A DNA stretch of 64,000 nt from Priestia aryabhattai (lineage in GTDB: Bacteria > Bacillota > Bacilli > Bacillales > Bacillaceae_H). This document shows positions 53,150-61,486 of this stretch, in pieces. A program made the translations under genes and the position numbers. Location of the stretch: contig NZ_JAMBOQ010000004.1 of NCBI RefSeq assembly GCF_023715685.1, positions 411,500 to 475,499 on the forward strand, in the 5' to 3' direction. Under the pieces are notes generated by a model. That model did not search any database, was not told the origin of the DNA, and saw only the letters and a list, made by a program, of their open reading frames with translations. Positions within the stretch are counted from its first letter, which is position 1; every line of letters starts with the position of its first letter.

Positions 53150-54503
53150 TTATGATTTTAACTGTTCGTTGGAACTGGACTTATCGCGTTTTTTAGTAAA
53201 AAACCACCAGTTGGCATCTCCAAGCAATTTCATAAGAGAAGGGACAAGAAGCATTCTGACAATCGTTGCATCGATAAATATAGCTAAGGCAATTCCTACA
53301 CCCATTTGTTTAACAGGTGTTACGTCTGTAAAAGCAAAGGCTCCTGTAATTACAATCATAATTAAAGCAGCGCTCGTAATGATTTTACTAGTAGAAGCTA
53401 ACCCTTCTACCGTTGCTATATTATTATCATTAGTTTGATGATACACTTCGTGAATGCGCGAAATCAAAAAGACTTCGTAGTCCATGCTAAGCCCAAATAC
53501 AAGGCCGAAAACAAAGACTGGCAGCACTAAAGCAATATTGGATTGGGTAAGACCTAAATGTCCATTTTGAAACAGCCATACAAGTAAGCCAAACGTGGCT
53601 GTTAAGCTTAAAATATTCATAATGATAGCTTTTAAAGGAATGAGGACAGAACGAAAAGCAATCATTAAAATGACATACGTTGAAAATAAAACAAGAGCCA
53701 AACCATACGGAGCTTTTTCATAAATTTCATCGAATATTTCTTGTTCGAATTTTGGATAGCCGCCAATATGAACGGTGAAAGGTGAACGTTTGTCTTTCCA
53801 TTTTCGAACAAAATCTTTCGCTTGATCTGAATTTTGGTATGTATCTAGCGTAGCTTTTATTAGCATATAATGTCCGTTAATGAACGAATCTACAGCTGGC
53901 TTTGTCTGTGCGCTTATCTGGGGATTTTCCAGCATAGCTTGCAGCTGATCACTTGATTTTACGTTTAAAGCGTTAGAAATAGAATCGACTTGCTTAACTA
54001 ACGAATCTTCTTTTAATTGCTTTATAAAAGTAAAGGCATTATTTAAAGGCTTTTCATTCAGCATAGCTTGCTTATCTTCTAACACAAAATACACGTCTGC
54101 TGTGTTGCTATTTATAAACGTATCGTTCATCGTGATTAAAGTGGATAATTCCATACGCTTTGTTTCCTTTTATCATCTTGTTAGAAGCCGTTGGTATGTC
54201 GACTTTCGAAGCGTCTGATTTGTTCTTCGCTTTTTGCATATATTGAGCGATTGTTTGCTGGAATTTTCGGTCAGAAACTCCGTCTTTTTTTTCAAACAAA
54301 ACGATGATCTGAGATTCGCTAACATCAAATTTATTAACTAAAAGTTGCTCGGTATCTTTATACATTCCTTTCATTTCAAATCCGTTTCCTCCTAGCACAG
54401 AAGGAAGCTTAGCTGCATAAAAGCCAAATCCGACAATTAGGATCATCCACAGTATTAATAAAATTTTCCTGCTCGCATATAATGCGTTCGCTACTTTATT
54501 CAT
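53150..54503 (-). pseudogene. MMPL transporter with internal deletion
   Basis: The 5' part (from 54503) encodes the first membrane span and first loop of a YdfJ-like MMPL transporter (KILLILWMILIVGFGF, then GNGFEMKG). It stops after KAYGIIHFNHDERYVYK. The 3' part, in another frame and starting at LSTLITMNDTF, encodes the second extracellular loop and spans 8-12 (FGLSMDYEVFLISRIHE is the MMPL signature). Spans 2-7, about 260 residues, are missing, and the junction (near 54140-54160) shifts frame. The product cannot be a working transporter. ATG after GGAGG. Confidence 0.8.
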
Positions 54504-54648
54504 AGTAACCTCCAATTTTTTGTACAGTTACTAGACTATTTTATACTAACAGTTATTGTAATTAGAAGAAGTATTGGTTTTTTTTGTTTTTCTTGCATGA
54601 AAAAGCTTTTTATATAGAGGCGCAGGGTTGTTTCCTCAGCAAAATCGT

Positions 54649-54675
54649 GTTTATGTTTCAGGCGATTTAGGGAAC
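54649..54675 (+). promoter_or_regulatory. Sigma-B-like promoter of ykgA
   Basis: GTTTAT, 15 bases, GGGAAC. The sigma-B consensus is GTTTAA/GGGTAT with GGGAAT also accepted. It lies 36-62 bases before the start codon. Confidence 0.5.
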
Positions 54676-54710
54676 ACTGTACATAAATGCACGAAGGGGG
54701 ATTAAAAAAG

Positions 54711-55571
54711 ATGCAAATGAAACAGCCAGCTAAAATGACGAATAGTTATGGGTGTAAAAATGAGTATGATACATTAAAACGTGTGATTGTTTGCCCACCT
54801 ACATATATGAAAATTGAAGAAATTATTAATGAAACACAAAAGCATTATGCGGATGAAAATATTGATGAGAGCTTGGCTTCAAAGCAGCACCGTCAATTTG
54901 TCGAATGCCTTCAAAAGGAAGGAGTGGAAGTCATCGGGCTATCTGCACAAGAACCATTTCCAGAACAAGTATTTACGCGGGATATTGGCTATACGTTGGG
55001 AGATACCATTATTGTCACGAAAATGGGCAGTGAAATTCGAAGTGGAGAAGAACAAGTGCTAGCAGAGTGGCTGCAGCAGCAAGGTATTCCTTTCCATCAG
55101 GTACCGGATCATCCTATTGAAGGTGGAGATGTGCTGATTGATGGACAAGCTATTTTTATTGCGCTCAGTGATCGTACAAGTAAAGAAGGCGTGCAGCATA
55201 TCCAAGGGCTGCTTCCAACGTATGAGGTTGTTCCTATTCCTATTGATCGGTCTTATCTTCATCTCGATTGTGTGTTAAATATTTTATCACCTACAGAAGC
55301 GCTAGTGTTTTCACCAGCTTTACATGAGAAAGAATTAAATTTACTTCGCATGAAATATGACTTAATTGAAGTAACGAAAAAAGAGCAGTTTACGATGGGA
55401 ACTAATGTATTATCAGTTGGTAATCAACGGGTGATTAGCCTACCAATGAATACAGAAGTGAATGAGGAGTTAAGGAAACGAGGATATAAAGTAATTGAAG
55501 TTGATATATCTGAAATTATTAAATCCGGTGGTTCTTTCCGCTGCTGCACAATGCCTCTTGAACGAGTGTAA
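54711..55571 (+). CDS. ykgA: Dimethylarginine dimethylaminohydrolase-like protein (YkgA)
   Basis: 286 residues of the amidinotransferase/DDAH fold. Catalytic residues appear as EGGDVL (Glu/Asp, about 146), LHLDCVLNIL (His, about 190) and GGSFRCCTMPL (Cys, about 275). DDAH hydrolyses methylated arginines to citrulline; relatives are agmatine or arginine deiminases. Bacillus YkgA is of unknown substrate and, as I recall, sigma-B controlled. The ATG at 54711 is used; AAGGGGG lies about 12 bases upstream, and the upstream ATG at 54687 has no RBS. Monocistronic, with its own terminator. Confidence 0.82.
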   Translation: MQMKQPAKMTNSYGCKNEYDTLKRVIVCPPTYMKIEEIINETQKHYADENIDESLASKQHRQFVECLQKEGVEVIGLSAQEPFPEQVFTRDIGYTLGDTIIVTKMGSEIRSGEEQVLAEWLQQQGIPFHQVPDHPIEGGDVLIDGQAIFIALSDRTSKEGVQHIQGLLPTYEVVPIPIDRSYLHLDCVLNILSPTEALVFSPALHEKELNLLRMKYDLIEVTKKEQFTMGTNVLSVGNQRVISLPMNTEVNEELRKRGYKVIEVDISEIIKSGGSFRCCTMPLERV

Positions 55572-55587
55572 AAAAAGCTTAAAAAGA

Positions 55588-55625
55588 AAAAAAGATCTCG
55601 GCGATAGCCAGGGATCTTTTTTTTT
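55588..55625 (+). terminator. Probable terminator
   Basis: AAAAAGATC pairs with GATCTTTTT around a larger loop and is followed by a long T run, just after ykgA. Confidence 0.65.
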
Positions 55626-55700
55626 GAAGGATGTTGTATAAAATTTCAAGTGAAAGGAACATTAACCTATATAAGCTTTTGAAAGAAAGGAGTGATAAAC

Positions 55701-55904
55701 ATGGCAAATCGTAATCCTATTTTAGTTCAAGGTGCTGAACAGCTTCTTGATCAATTAAAAACGGAAATTGCAGGAAGACTTAACGTTCAGCTTGGCGCTG
55801 AACAAACGGCTCGTGCGAATGGATCTGTTGGTGGAGAAATGACGAAGCATCTTGTTGCAATGGCGCAACAGCAATTAAGTGGTGCACAAGGACACATTCG
55901 CTAG
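55701..55904 (+). CDS. Small acid-soluble spore protein, alpha/beta type
   Basis: 67 residues. SASP alpha/beta: [20 protein letters not shown] near the start (GPR cleavage region T-E-I-A-G), [19 protein letters not shown] in the second half, and GAQGHI at the end. These proteins coat spore DNA and are cleaved at germination. Start ATG at 55701 after AAAGGAGTG. A sigma-G-type promoter is possible about 50-70 bases upstream (TGTATA, then ACATTAA), but it is weak. Confidence 0.9.
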   Translation: MANRNPILVQGAEQLLDQLKTEIAGRLNVQLGAEQTARANGSVGGEMTKHLVAMAQQQLSGAQGHIR

Positions 55905-55929
55905 TCTGCTCTACATAAACACTCTGATG

Positions 55930-55962
55930 AAAAGTTCTGGCTCTTTTGAGCTGGAACTTTTT
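55930..55962 (+). terminator. Probable terminator
   Basis: AAAGTTC...GCTC and GAGC...GAACTTT form an interrupted stem followed by a T run, right after the SASP gene. Confidence 0.65.
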
Positions 55963-56092
55963 TGTGTGGGAAACATAACTCTACTTTCTCTTGGTCGTTT
56001 GATTTGAGATTTTGCTTGAAATTCTCCACTTTCAAGGTTGAAAAGTGCATAAAATGGGAAAAGAACAAAAAAAGAGAAAGTAGAGGTTTATC

Positions 56093-56941
56093 ATGAAAAA
56101 GCTATTATCATTTGGAAAAAGTCTTGGTAAAGAAATTCAAGAAGACCAAGCAACGGGACTAGCGGCTGAGCAAGCCTATTATTATATGCTATCATTGTTC
56201 CCTATGCTTATTTTACTGATATCGATTGTTCCGTATTTATCTATTAAACCAGAAGAGGCAATCGGTGTCCTTCAAAGCGTTATGCCGGGAGAAACGGCTG
56301 CAATCTTTAAAGATAACGTAGCTCAATTTGTAAGCCAACCAAACGGCGGGTTACTGACTGTAGGTATTTTAGGAACCATTTGGTCCGCTTCAAACGGTAT
56401 GAACGCCTTTATCCGAGCGATGAACCAAGCCTACGACGTGAAAGAACAGCGCTCGTTTATTAAAGTAAGAGGTTTGTCCATTCTTTTAACGATTGGACTA
56501 ATCATAACAATTGTTGTATCGCTTCTATTGCCGGTATTTGGAGGAATTTTGTTAAATTGGATAAGCGAATGGCTTTCTCTTCCTTCAGGTACAACAGTGG
56601 TTTTAAATATTTTACGCTGGATTATTGGTGTCGGCATTATGGTACTTGTTTTATCCGTATTATATAGATTAGCTCCAAACAAAACGTTTCCTTTTGCCCA
56701 TGTATGGCCCGGAGCACTCGCTGCTACGCTGTTATGGCAGCTGACATCTTTAGGGTTCTCATTTTACGTAAGCAACTTTGGCAATTATTCTGCTACGTAT
56801 GGAAGCTTAGGAGGCGTTATTGTTCTGATGCTTTGGCTATTTTTAACGGGGTTAATTCTAGTTATTGGAGGAGAGATTAACGCTATTTATCACCGAAACA
56901 AAACGTCTGCGCCTCCTAAAGATACGTCTCAAGCTATGTAA
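56093..56941 (+). CDS. YihY/virulence factor BrkB family protein (YfkH-like)
   Basis: 282 residues, about six membrane segments. Family motifs: AAEQAYYYMLSLFPMLIL (about 26-43), GTIWSASNGMNAFIRAMN (about 98-115), and NYSATYGSLGGVIVLMLWL (about 230-250). The family was once annotated as RNase BN, which is wrong. Role: probable membrane transporter or permease of unknown substrate. ATG follows AGAGG. It converges with the DUF948 gene. Confidence 0.85.
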   Translation: MKKLLSFGKSLGKEIQEDQATGLAAEQAYYYMLSLFPMLILLISIVPYLSIKPEEAIGVLQSVMPGETAAIFKDNVAQFVSQPNGGLLTVGILGTIWSASNGMNAFIRAMNQAYDVKEQRSFIKVRGLSILLTIGLIITIVVSLLLPVFGGILLNWISEWLSLPSGTTVVLNILRWIIGVGIMVLVLSVLYRLAPNKTFPFAHVWPGALAATLLWQLTSLGFSFYVSNFGNYSATYGSLGGVIVLMLWLFLTGLILVIGGEINAIYHRNKTSAPPKDTSQAM

Positions 56942-56942
56942 T

Positions 56943-56976
56943 AAAAAAGGAAACCTTTATAGAGGTTTCCTTTTTT
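56943..56976. terminator. Bidirectional terminator
   Basis: AAAAAAGGAAACCT pairs with AGGTTTCCTTTTTT around a short loop, between the YihY-type and DUF948 genes. Confidence 0.9.
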
Positions 56977-57250
56977 AACGTTTAAAGCTATTAACAAGCT
57001 GTTTAAATGAGTTGGCTGTATATTTGACCGAATCTTTTTTGTACTGTACATCGGTTTTAATAGCTGCTTGTGTTACTTTTAAATGATTTGTTTTTTCTTT
57101 GATATGATCAGTTTCGTTTTGAAGATGTTGAGAAGTGGCATTTACAGAGTTCACAGTTGGCTTGATTTTTTTATTAAATGATACGCCTACGTAAATAAGA
57201 TACGCAAGTGATGCCAAAACAACAGCTAAGCTTATATACACAATAATCAT
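56975..57250 (-). CDS. DUF948 (YtxG-like) membrane-anchored protein
   Basis: 91 residues: one N-terminal membrane segment (about 3-24) and a helical tail with NSVNATSQHLQNETDHIKEK-type repeats. DUF948 proteins such as YtxG are general stress membrane-anchored helices of unknown role. ATG after AGGAGG. It diverges from the esterase gene. Confidence 0.8.
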   Translation of the reverse strand: MIIVYISLAVVLASLAYLIYVGVSFNKKIKPTVNSVNATSQHLQNETDHIKEKTNHLKVTQAAIKTDVQYKKDSVKYTANSFKQLVNSFKR

Positions 57251-57426
57251 CGTTGTGCCTCCTTTGTACGTATTACAATATATACGAATATCATCCTCTT
57301 TATTTAATTGTTATACCCATTTTTAATAAAAACAAACAAAAGCTTGCTGAGAAGACAATATATTGGATTTTTTCTGAAATTTCATTCATCATTACATATA
57401 GAGTTATCCTGAAAGGAGAGAGAAGA

Positions 57427-58359
57427 ATGCCTTTAGATCCGCATATTCAAATATTTCTAAATCAGTATAATGAAATGCCCCGTCCTTCTTTAGAGGACGT
57501 TACACCCCCGCAGCTGAGAGAAATGGAAAAGATGTCTTTAACTCCTTCCAAAGAAGCAGTTAAAAAAGTATATAATAAAGAAATTGAATTAAATGAACGC
57601 ACGCTCACTATACGAGTGTATGAACCTGAAGGAACAGGGCCATTTCCTGCTCTTGTTTATTACCACGGAGGAGGCTGGGTATTAGGAAGCTTGGATAGTC
57701 ATGACTCCATATGCAGATCGTATGCAAATGAATCAAACTGTATTGTGGTGTCTGTTGATTACCGCCTTGCTCCTGAGTACAAATTTCCCGCTGGAGTAAA
57801 TGATGCCTATGATGCCTTGGATTGGATTTCAGCTCACGCGTCTCAATTAAATATCGATTCAAACAAAATTGCCGTTGGAGGGGATAGCGCCGGTGGTAAC
57901 CTTGCTGCGGTTGTAAGCATTTTAGCAAAAGAAAGACAAGGTCCATCCATTGTTCATCAGCTGCTTATTTATCCGTCTGTAGGATTTAAAAATCAGCACC
58001 CTGCATCTATGAAAGAAAACGCCGAAGGATATTTTCTTTCAAAAGATCTAATGAATTGGTTTCGCCTTCAGTACTTAAATAATAAAGAAGAAGAACAGCA
58101 TCCCTATAACGCTCCGGTATTACTAGAAGACCTATCGAGTCTACCAAGCGCTACCATTATTACAGCACAATATGATCCTCTAAGAGATAGCGGAAAAGAC
58201 TACGCGGACACATTAAAAAATCACGGTGTTCCAGTCACCTATGAAAATTATGAAACAATGATTCACGGGTTTTTTGGGTTTCATGAATTTGTCCCACTAG
58301 CTCAGCAGGCAATCAATAAAAGCGCAGCTCAACTGCGTCAAGTATTTGATTCTATTTAA
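57427..58359 (+). CDS. Alpha/beta-hydrolase (HSL-type esterase/lipase)
   Basis: 310 residues. Oxyanion-hole HGGGW (about 80), nucleophile GDSAGG (about 154), acid in the YDPLRDSG region (about 249), and catalytic His in HGFFGF (about 280). This is the hormone-sensitive-lipase family of carboxylesterases acting on short acyl esters. ATG at 57427 follows AAGGAGAG. The frame is open upstream to 57253 but lacks an RBS there. The integrase relic begins within 50 bases of the stop codon. Confidence 0.88.
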   Translation: MPLDPHIQIFLNQYNEMPRPSLEDVTPPQLREMEKMSLTPSKEAVKKVYNKEIELNERTLTIRVYEPEGTGPFPALVYYHGGGWVLGSLDSHDSICRSYANESNCIVVSVDYRLAPEYKFPAGVNDAYDALDWISAHASQLNIDSNKIAVGGDSAGGNLAAVVSILAKERQGPSIVHQLLIYPSVGFKNQHPASMKENAEGYFLSKDLMNWFRLQYLNNKEEEQHPYNAPVLLEDLSSLPSATIITAQYDPLRDSGKDYADTLKNHGVPVTYENYETMIHGFFGFHEFVPLAQQAINKSAAQLRQVFDSI

Positions 58360-58401
58360 GGTGCAAAGATATATTAATGTCATAAACCATATAAACATTG
58401 G

Positions 58402-59193
58402 TTGCTTCACGAAAAGTCTGATGCAAGTAGTCGCTTTAAGCAGGTTGCTCGAAAAGGAGTAAAGCCATCTAGCGTTAATACCTACCTTCAAAAGACACGT
58501 GCTGCTTTTAATATCTTAAAACGTGAGGGAGTTTTATCAGAGAACGTATTCAATGAAATTAGAAATGTGAAGTTCCAAAAATATAAGGTTGAAACATTGA
58601 CTGTAGATGAAATAAAACGAATTTTTAATGCTTTTAATAAAAGTTATTACACTCAATTTAGATCATATGTGCTTTTACATGCGTTGCTCGACACATTAGG
58701 AAGGGTAGATGAAACCCTACACCTGAAGAAACAAGATGTTGATTTTGATAAGAGGTCAGTAACTTTTCAAAATACAAAATCAAAGAAGTTCAGGATTGTA
58801 TCTATTTCAAAGAAAACAGCAAGGTTATTACAAGAACTCATTGTGGCCAATGATGACTTATTTAATAGTGAATATATTTTTCTCACTAACGATGGTAAAA
58901 GATTGCGTCCTTCTACATTTAGAGCACATTTAGAAAAGATTTTAAAGAATGTAGGTATTAATAAAAGGATTCATTCTCACTTGTGGAGGCATACAGGTTT
59001 GGAGATGTTTCTTAGGCAATCAGGTAATATACGTGTGCTACAGCAGCTATTAGGTCATAGCAACCTTGTTACCACAGCTAGTGTTTATTCACATGGGCTT
59101 GATGAAAAAGTTAGGAATGAGCACGAAAAGTTTAATGCCATAAATCTCATTGAAGAACAAAAGGAGAAGGTTATTAAACGCAATTCAAAATAA
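58402..59193 (+). CDS. Tyrosine recombinase/integrase, N-terminally truncated
   Basis: 263 residues. The catalytic C-terminal domain is complete: DTLGRVDETLHL (first Arg), HLWRHTGLEMF (His-x-x-Arg), LGHSNLVTTASVYSH (second His and the nucleophile Tyr). The SAM-like N-terminal domain is present only in part (from VKPSSVNTYLQKTRAAF). Upstream in-frame codons encode HKPYKHWLLHEKSD and then stop at 58375, so the 5' end is missing or the TTG used at 58402 starts a short form. It lies against the end of the esterase gene and at the boundary of the AT-rich region. Activity uncertain. Confidence 0.75.
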   Translation: MLHEKSDASSRFKQVARKGVKPSSVNTYLQKTRAAFNILKREGVLSENVFNEIRNVKFQKYKVETLTVDEIKRIFNAFNKSYYTQFRSYVLLHALLDTLGRVDETLHLKKQDVDFDKRSVTFQNTKSKKFRIVSISKKTARLLQELIVANDDLFNSEYIFLTNDGKRLRPSTFRAHLEKILKNVGINKRIHSHLWRHTGLEMFLRQSGNIRVLQQLLGHSNLVTTASVYSHGLDEKVRNEHEKFNAINLIEEQKEKVIKRNSK

Positions 59194-59321
59194 GACAAAA
59201 AATAAAGAGGGCAACGGCTGCAACCATTTCCCTCTAAGTGGTGTATCAAATAACAATCAATACTAATTAAATATAAGTGTGTTTGCTGCACTCTAGAATC
59301 ATAATTTTTGGGGAATCTGAA

Positions 59322-59435
59322 GTGAAATCAGGTAATATTAATATTGAGCAATTTAAACATTTATCGAATTTTAAAGATGTGAAAGAATTTAATAATCATA
59401 TTGAGCAATGGATGGGCGAGCAGGAGACTGGATAA
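59322..59435 (+). pseudogene. N-terminal stub of a plasmid/phage-type HTH protein
   Basis: 37 codons from GTG: KSGNINIEQFKHLSNFKDVK, then EFNNHIEQWMGEQETG. This matches the first 35 residues of replication/HTH proteins from Bacillus plasmids and prophages, as I recall; those continue with the HTH. Here the frame ends in TAA. It is a truncated relic. Confidence 0.45.
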
Positions 59436-59542
59436 AAGGAATGCAATCTAAGAACCTTTTTATATTAAGGATACAAAAACGGATATAATACGATCTAAAT
59501 CTTTTCAATTAAAAGCGTACTATCTCACTAACGCAGAATGTG

Positions 59543-59881
59543 ATGGGAAAGAAGAAAAGAAGAGAAAACCAACAAAATGTGACTTATTATTATTTAAACG
59601 GTAACAATTCAAGAGTAAATAATAACTCAACTGACCAATCTATAAATATAGTTAATGCTAACTCAGAGGATTTGTTTGATGATATTAGAAAAGCTCTAAA
59701 GGAAAATTTAGTTGATGAAGAAGAAAGACAAGCTATTAGAGAAGTCGTAAATGAAATGGAACAGACTCAGGGGACAAATAATAATCAAGCTTATACAAAA
59801 TTTATAACTAGTGCAGCTAATCATATGACCGTTATTACACCTTTTCTTCCAGCATTATCGCAAATGAGTCATTCATCTTAA
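59543..59881 (+). CDS. Hypothetical protein with NGNNSRVNNNSTDQS motif
   Basis: 112 residues. A Lys/Arg-rich start, then YYYLNGNNSRVNNNSTDQSI and NIV, an acidic helical middle (SEDLFDDIRKALKENLVDEE) and a C-terminal NHMTVITPFLPALSQM. The NxxSRVNxxSxDxS signature followed by a helical AANHMTVI-PFLP tail recurs in short proteins of unknown function across Bacteria, sometimes fused to abortive-infection-like domains. That link is from memory and weak. GTG at 59540 or ATG at 59543; no clear RBS. AT-rich. Confidence 0.5.
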   Translation: MGKKKRRENQQNVTYYYLNGNNSRVNNNSTDQSINIVNANSEDLFDDIRKALKENLVDEEERQAIREVVNEMEQTQGTNNNQAYTKFITSAANHMTVITPFLPALSQMSHSS

Positions 59882-60067
59882 AATTCATTCTCGTTAGTAA
59901 CTATAGATAATAAAAATGACCTCCTTTATTGGAGAGAATTTTTATTATCTATCAACAGTTCAATGAAATGTCACAAATTCCAACAGGTATTCTCACCGAA
60001 TTCTAGAAATATTACTTATCAAGTATTTGTGTAAATATTTCCAATTTAAATGAGAGTAGGCGGGGGA

Positions 60068-60238
60068 ATGGAGAGGAAAAAGTTTATTAATTACATCGAT
60101 AAGTTAATAGAACAATCTGAGGCGTGGCGAAAAGATGCGGAGAAAAGAGAAGATTGGAATAGTGCATGCTTTTATCAGGGTGAAGTCAAAGCATACGAGA
60201 AAGTAAAAAGATTGGTAGATCAACAGTTACATGTATAA
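60068..60238 (+). CDS. Small charged hypothetical protein
   Basis: 56 residues, helical and charged (MERKKFINYIDKLIEQSEAW, then AEKREDWNSACFYQGEVKAY). Not recognised. The ATG at 60068 has GGCGGGGGA upstream and is preferred over the ATG at 60050. A strong terminator follows. Confidence 0.55.
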   Translation: MERKKFINYIDKLIEQSEAWRKDAEKREDWNSACFYQGEVKAYEKVKRLVDQQLHV

Positions 60239-60240
60239 AT

Positions 60241-60277
60241 AAAAATAACCATTCCTAAGTTGGAGTGGTTATTTTTT
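60241..60277 (+). terminator. Rho-independent terminator
   Basis: AAAAATAACCATTCC pairs with GGAGTGGTTATTTTTT (one mismatch), after the small charged protein gene. Confidence 0.85.
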
Positions 60278-60331
60278 ATTGATTGTTAATCCTCCGTTTT
60301 TATTAACTCAATCAAGACCTAGGTAACCACC

Positions 60332-60445
60332 TCAGCTTTTATCTCTCTTAGTATGCTTGCATTTGCTAATAGATTCTAAGAGATTAACTCCAAAACCCAT
60401 GGCTTCTTCAAAAATTGGTTCACTAAGTATATCAAAGAGTTTGGA
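60332..60445 (-). other. Possible coding remnant, minus strand
   Basis: An open minus-strand stretch without upstream start gives SKLFDILSEPIFEEAMGFGV and NLLESISKCKHTKRDKS. The amino-acid pattern is protein-like, but it has no RBS at its only ATG. Possibly a gene fragment. Confidence 0.25.
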
Positions 60446-60550
60446 CTAAGGGAACAATCAGCAACTAAACTGTAGGTAAACTGTTGAATAACAATTGGAG
60501 TTAACTCTTGTAGTTTGTAATGAACCTAACTTAGATTTTAGGTGATTCTA

Positions 60551-60739
60551 GTGAAAATCTTGGTGAAGTTTAAAGACGGTATGGTAATAGAAGTTCCAAT
60601 TCAAGAGGGATCAGGCTTTATTGGATAAGGTAATCTGCTTGAATTAATCCAAAAAGGTAAAGAACTAAATAGTACTATTCAATTCGGTGATTTAGAACGA
60701 AGATATAGCGATTTGTACTCTTACGAAATTATTTTGTGA
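60551..60739 (+). pseudogene. Small gene interrupted by one in-frame TAA
   Basis: A GTG-started frame of 63 codons with a single TAA at 60626-60628. It reads KILVKFKDGMVIEVPIQEGS before and GNLLELIQKGKELNSTIQFG after, then ends YSYEIIL. Composition is uniform on both sides, and a terminator follows the final stop. No RBS is obvious. Most likely a recently inactivated small gene. Confidence 0.5.
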
Positions 60740-60773
60740 AAAAAAGAGCATCCTTTCGAAGGTGCTTTTTTAT
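60740..60773 (+). terminator. Rho-independent terminator
   Basis: AAAAAGAGCATCCTT pairs with AAGGTGCTTTTTT (one mismatch), after the interrupted small gene. Confidence 0.8.
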
Positions 60774-60778
60774 TTTAA

Positions 60779-60826
60779 TAAGTTCAACTTAAGTTAGTCA
60801 TTCAAGGTTAATTTAGGTTGAACTTA
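60779..60826. repeat. Inverted repeat
   Basis: TAAGTTCAACTTAA (60779-60792) and TTTAGGTTGAACTTA (60812-60826) are near-perfect inverted arms with a 20-base spacer and no gene inside. It may be a second terminator-like fold or the trace of a small insertion. Confidence 0.5.
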
Positions 60827-61154
60827 TTTATTGTGATGAAATGACGACAAATTATTTACTTAAATAACTTAAATAAAAAAGAACAGTAAGTGTTGTGTCA
60901 CTTGCTGCTCAATATCACCGAAACAATTGACCACCAGGTGAAAATGATGATGTGATGAAGGCGTTAAAAGTGTGGGGTATATAAATATGTAGCAATTATG
61001 ATATTGTTACTCTTTAATCCAATACGTTATCTAATAAATATAAGTAATAAATTTTTGGGGATTTCATTATTTTTTTGGGGGAATAGGTATATGTCTATGC
61101 CTTATTACTGATTCTACATAGTCTAGACTGTAACCTATTTGAAGGAGAGATAAT
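60827..61154. other. AT-rich stretch, no gene recognised
   Basis: About 330 bases. Only the RBS AAGGAGAG (61142-61149) of the next peptide stands out. No promoter or RNA is clear. Confidence 0.4.
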
Positions 61155-61220
61155 ATGGATAGCATAAGACAAAGTTTTGATAGACATGGAGGTATGGGTG
61201 GATTCCCTGGCATGGGCTAA
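61155..61220 (+). CDS. 21-residue Gly-rich peptide
   Basis: The peptide is MDSIRQSFDRHGGMGGFPGM followed by a final G. The start is a good ATG with a strong AAGGAGAG at 6 bases, and the stop is followed 34 bases later by a 10-bp hairpin (AAGCGAACTC/GAGCTCGCTT, one mismatch). Nothing recognisable in the sequence. If translated it would be a signal or structural peptide; the RBS quality is the main argument. Confidence 0.45.
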   Translation: MDSIRQSFDRHGGMGGFPGMG

Positions 61221-61253
61221 AAGTTATAGTTGTTCCACAATAACTAAAAATAT

Positions 61254-61288
61254 AAGCGAACTCCCTTATTGTATCAAAGAGCTCGCTT
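61254..61288 (+). terminator. Hairpin after the 21-residue peptide
   Basis: AAGCGAACTC pairs with GAGCTCGCTT (one mismatch). Only a weak T run follows, so termination would be inefficient. Confidence 0.45.
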
Positions 61289-61455
61289 GTATCATGGGGA
61301 TAATATTGTTGCTTTTATGAGCACTAACTACTTAAAATAGCCCATATAAGTATACATTTTAAAACGGTTTATCTCTGTCTAAAACTTATGACTTTCTGAA
61401 CGATATAAATTAAAGGATTCTGATATATTCGTCAGTATATTTATTATTTTAGCTA
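61289..61455. other. No gene recognised
   Basis: AT-rich sequence before the terminator of the ParB-like gene. No readable gene or RNA. Confidence 0.35.
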
Positions 61456-61486
61456 ATAAAAAATAAGCACCTATTAGGTGCTTATT
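61456..61486 (-). terminator. Terminator of the ParB-like gene
   Basis: AATAAGCACCTA pairs with TAGGTGCTTATT, with a T run on the minus-strand side. Confidence 0.85.

Noticed and set aside
55640..55680. Confident sigma-G promoter before the SASP gene
   Set aside because: The -35/-10 candidates match the consensus poorly; mentioned only as a possibility.
57253..57426. 58-residue N-terminal extension of the esterase
   Set aside because: No RBS at 57253; the extension is low-complexity and the ATG at 57427 follows AAGGAGAG.
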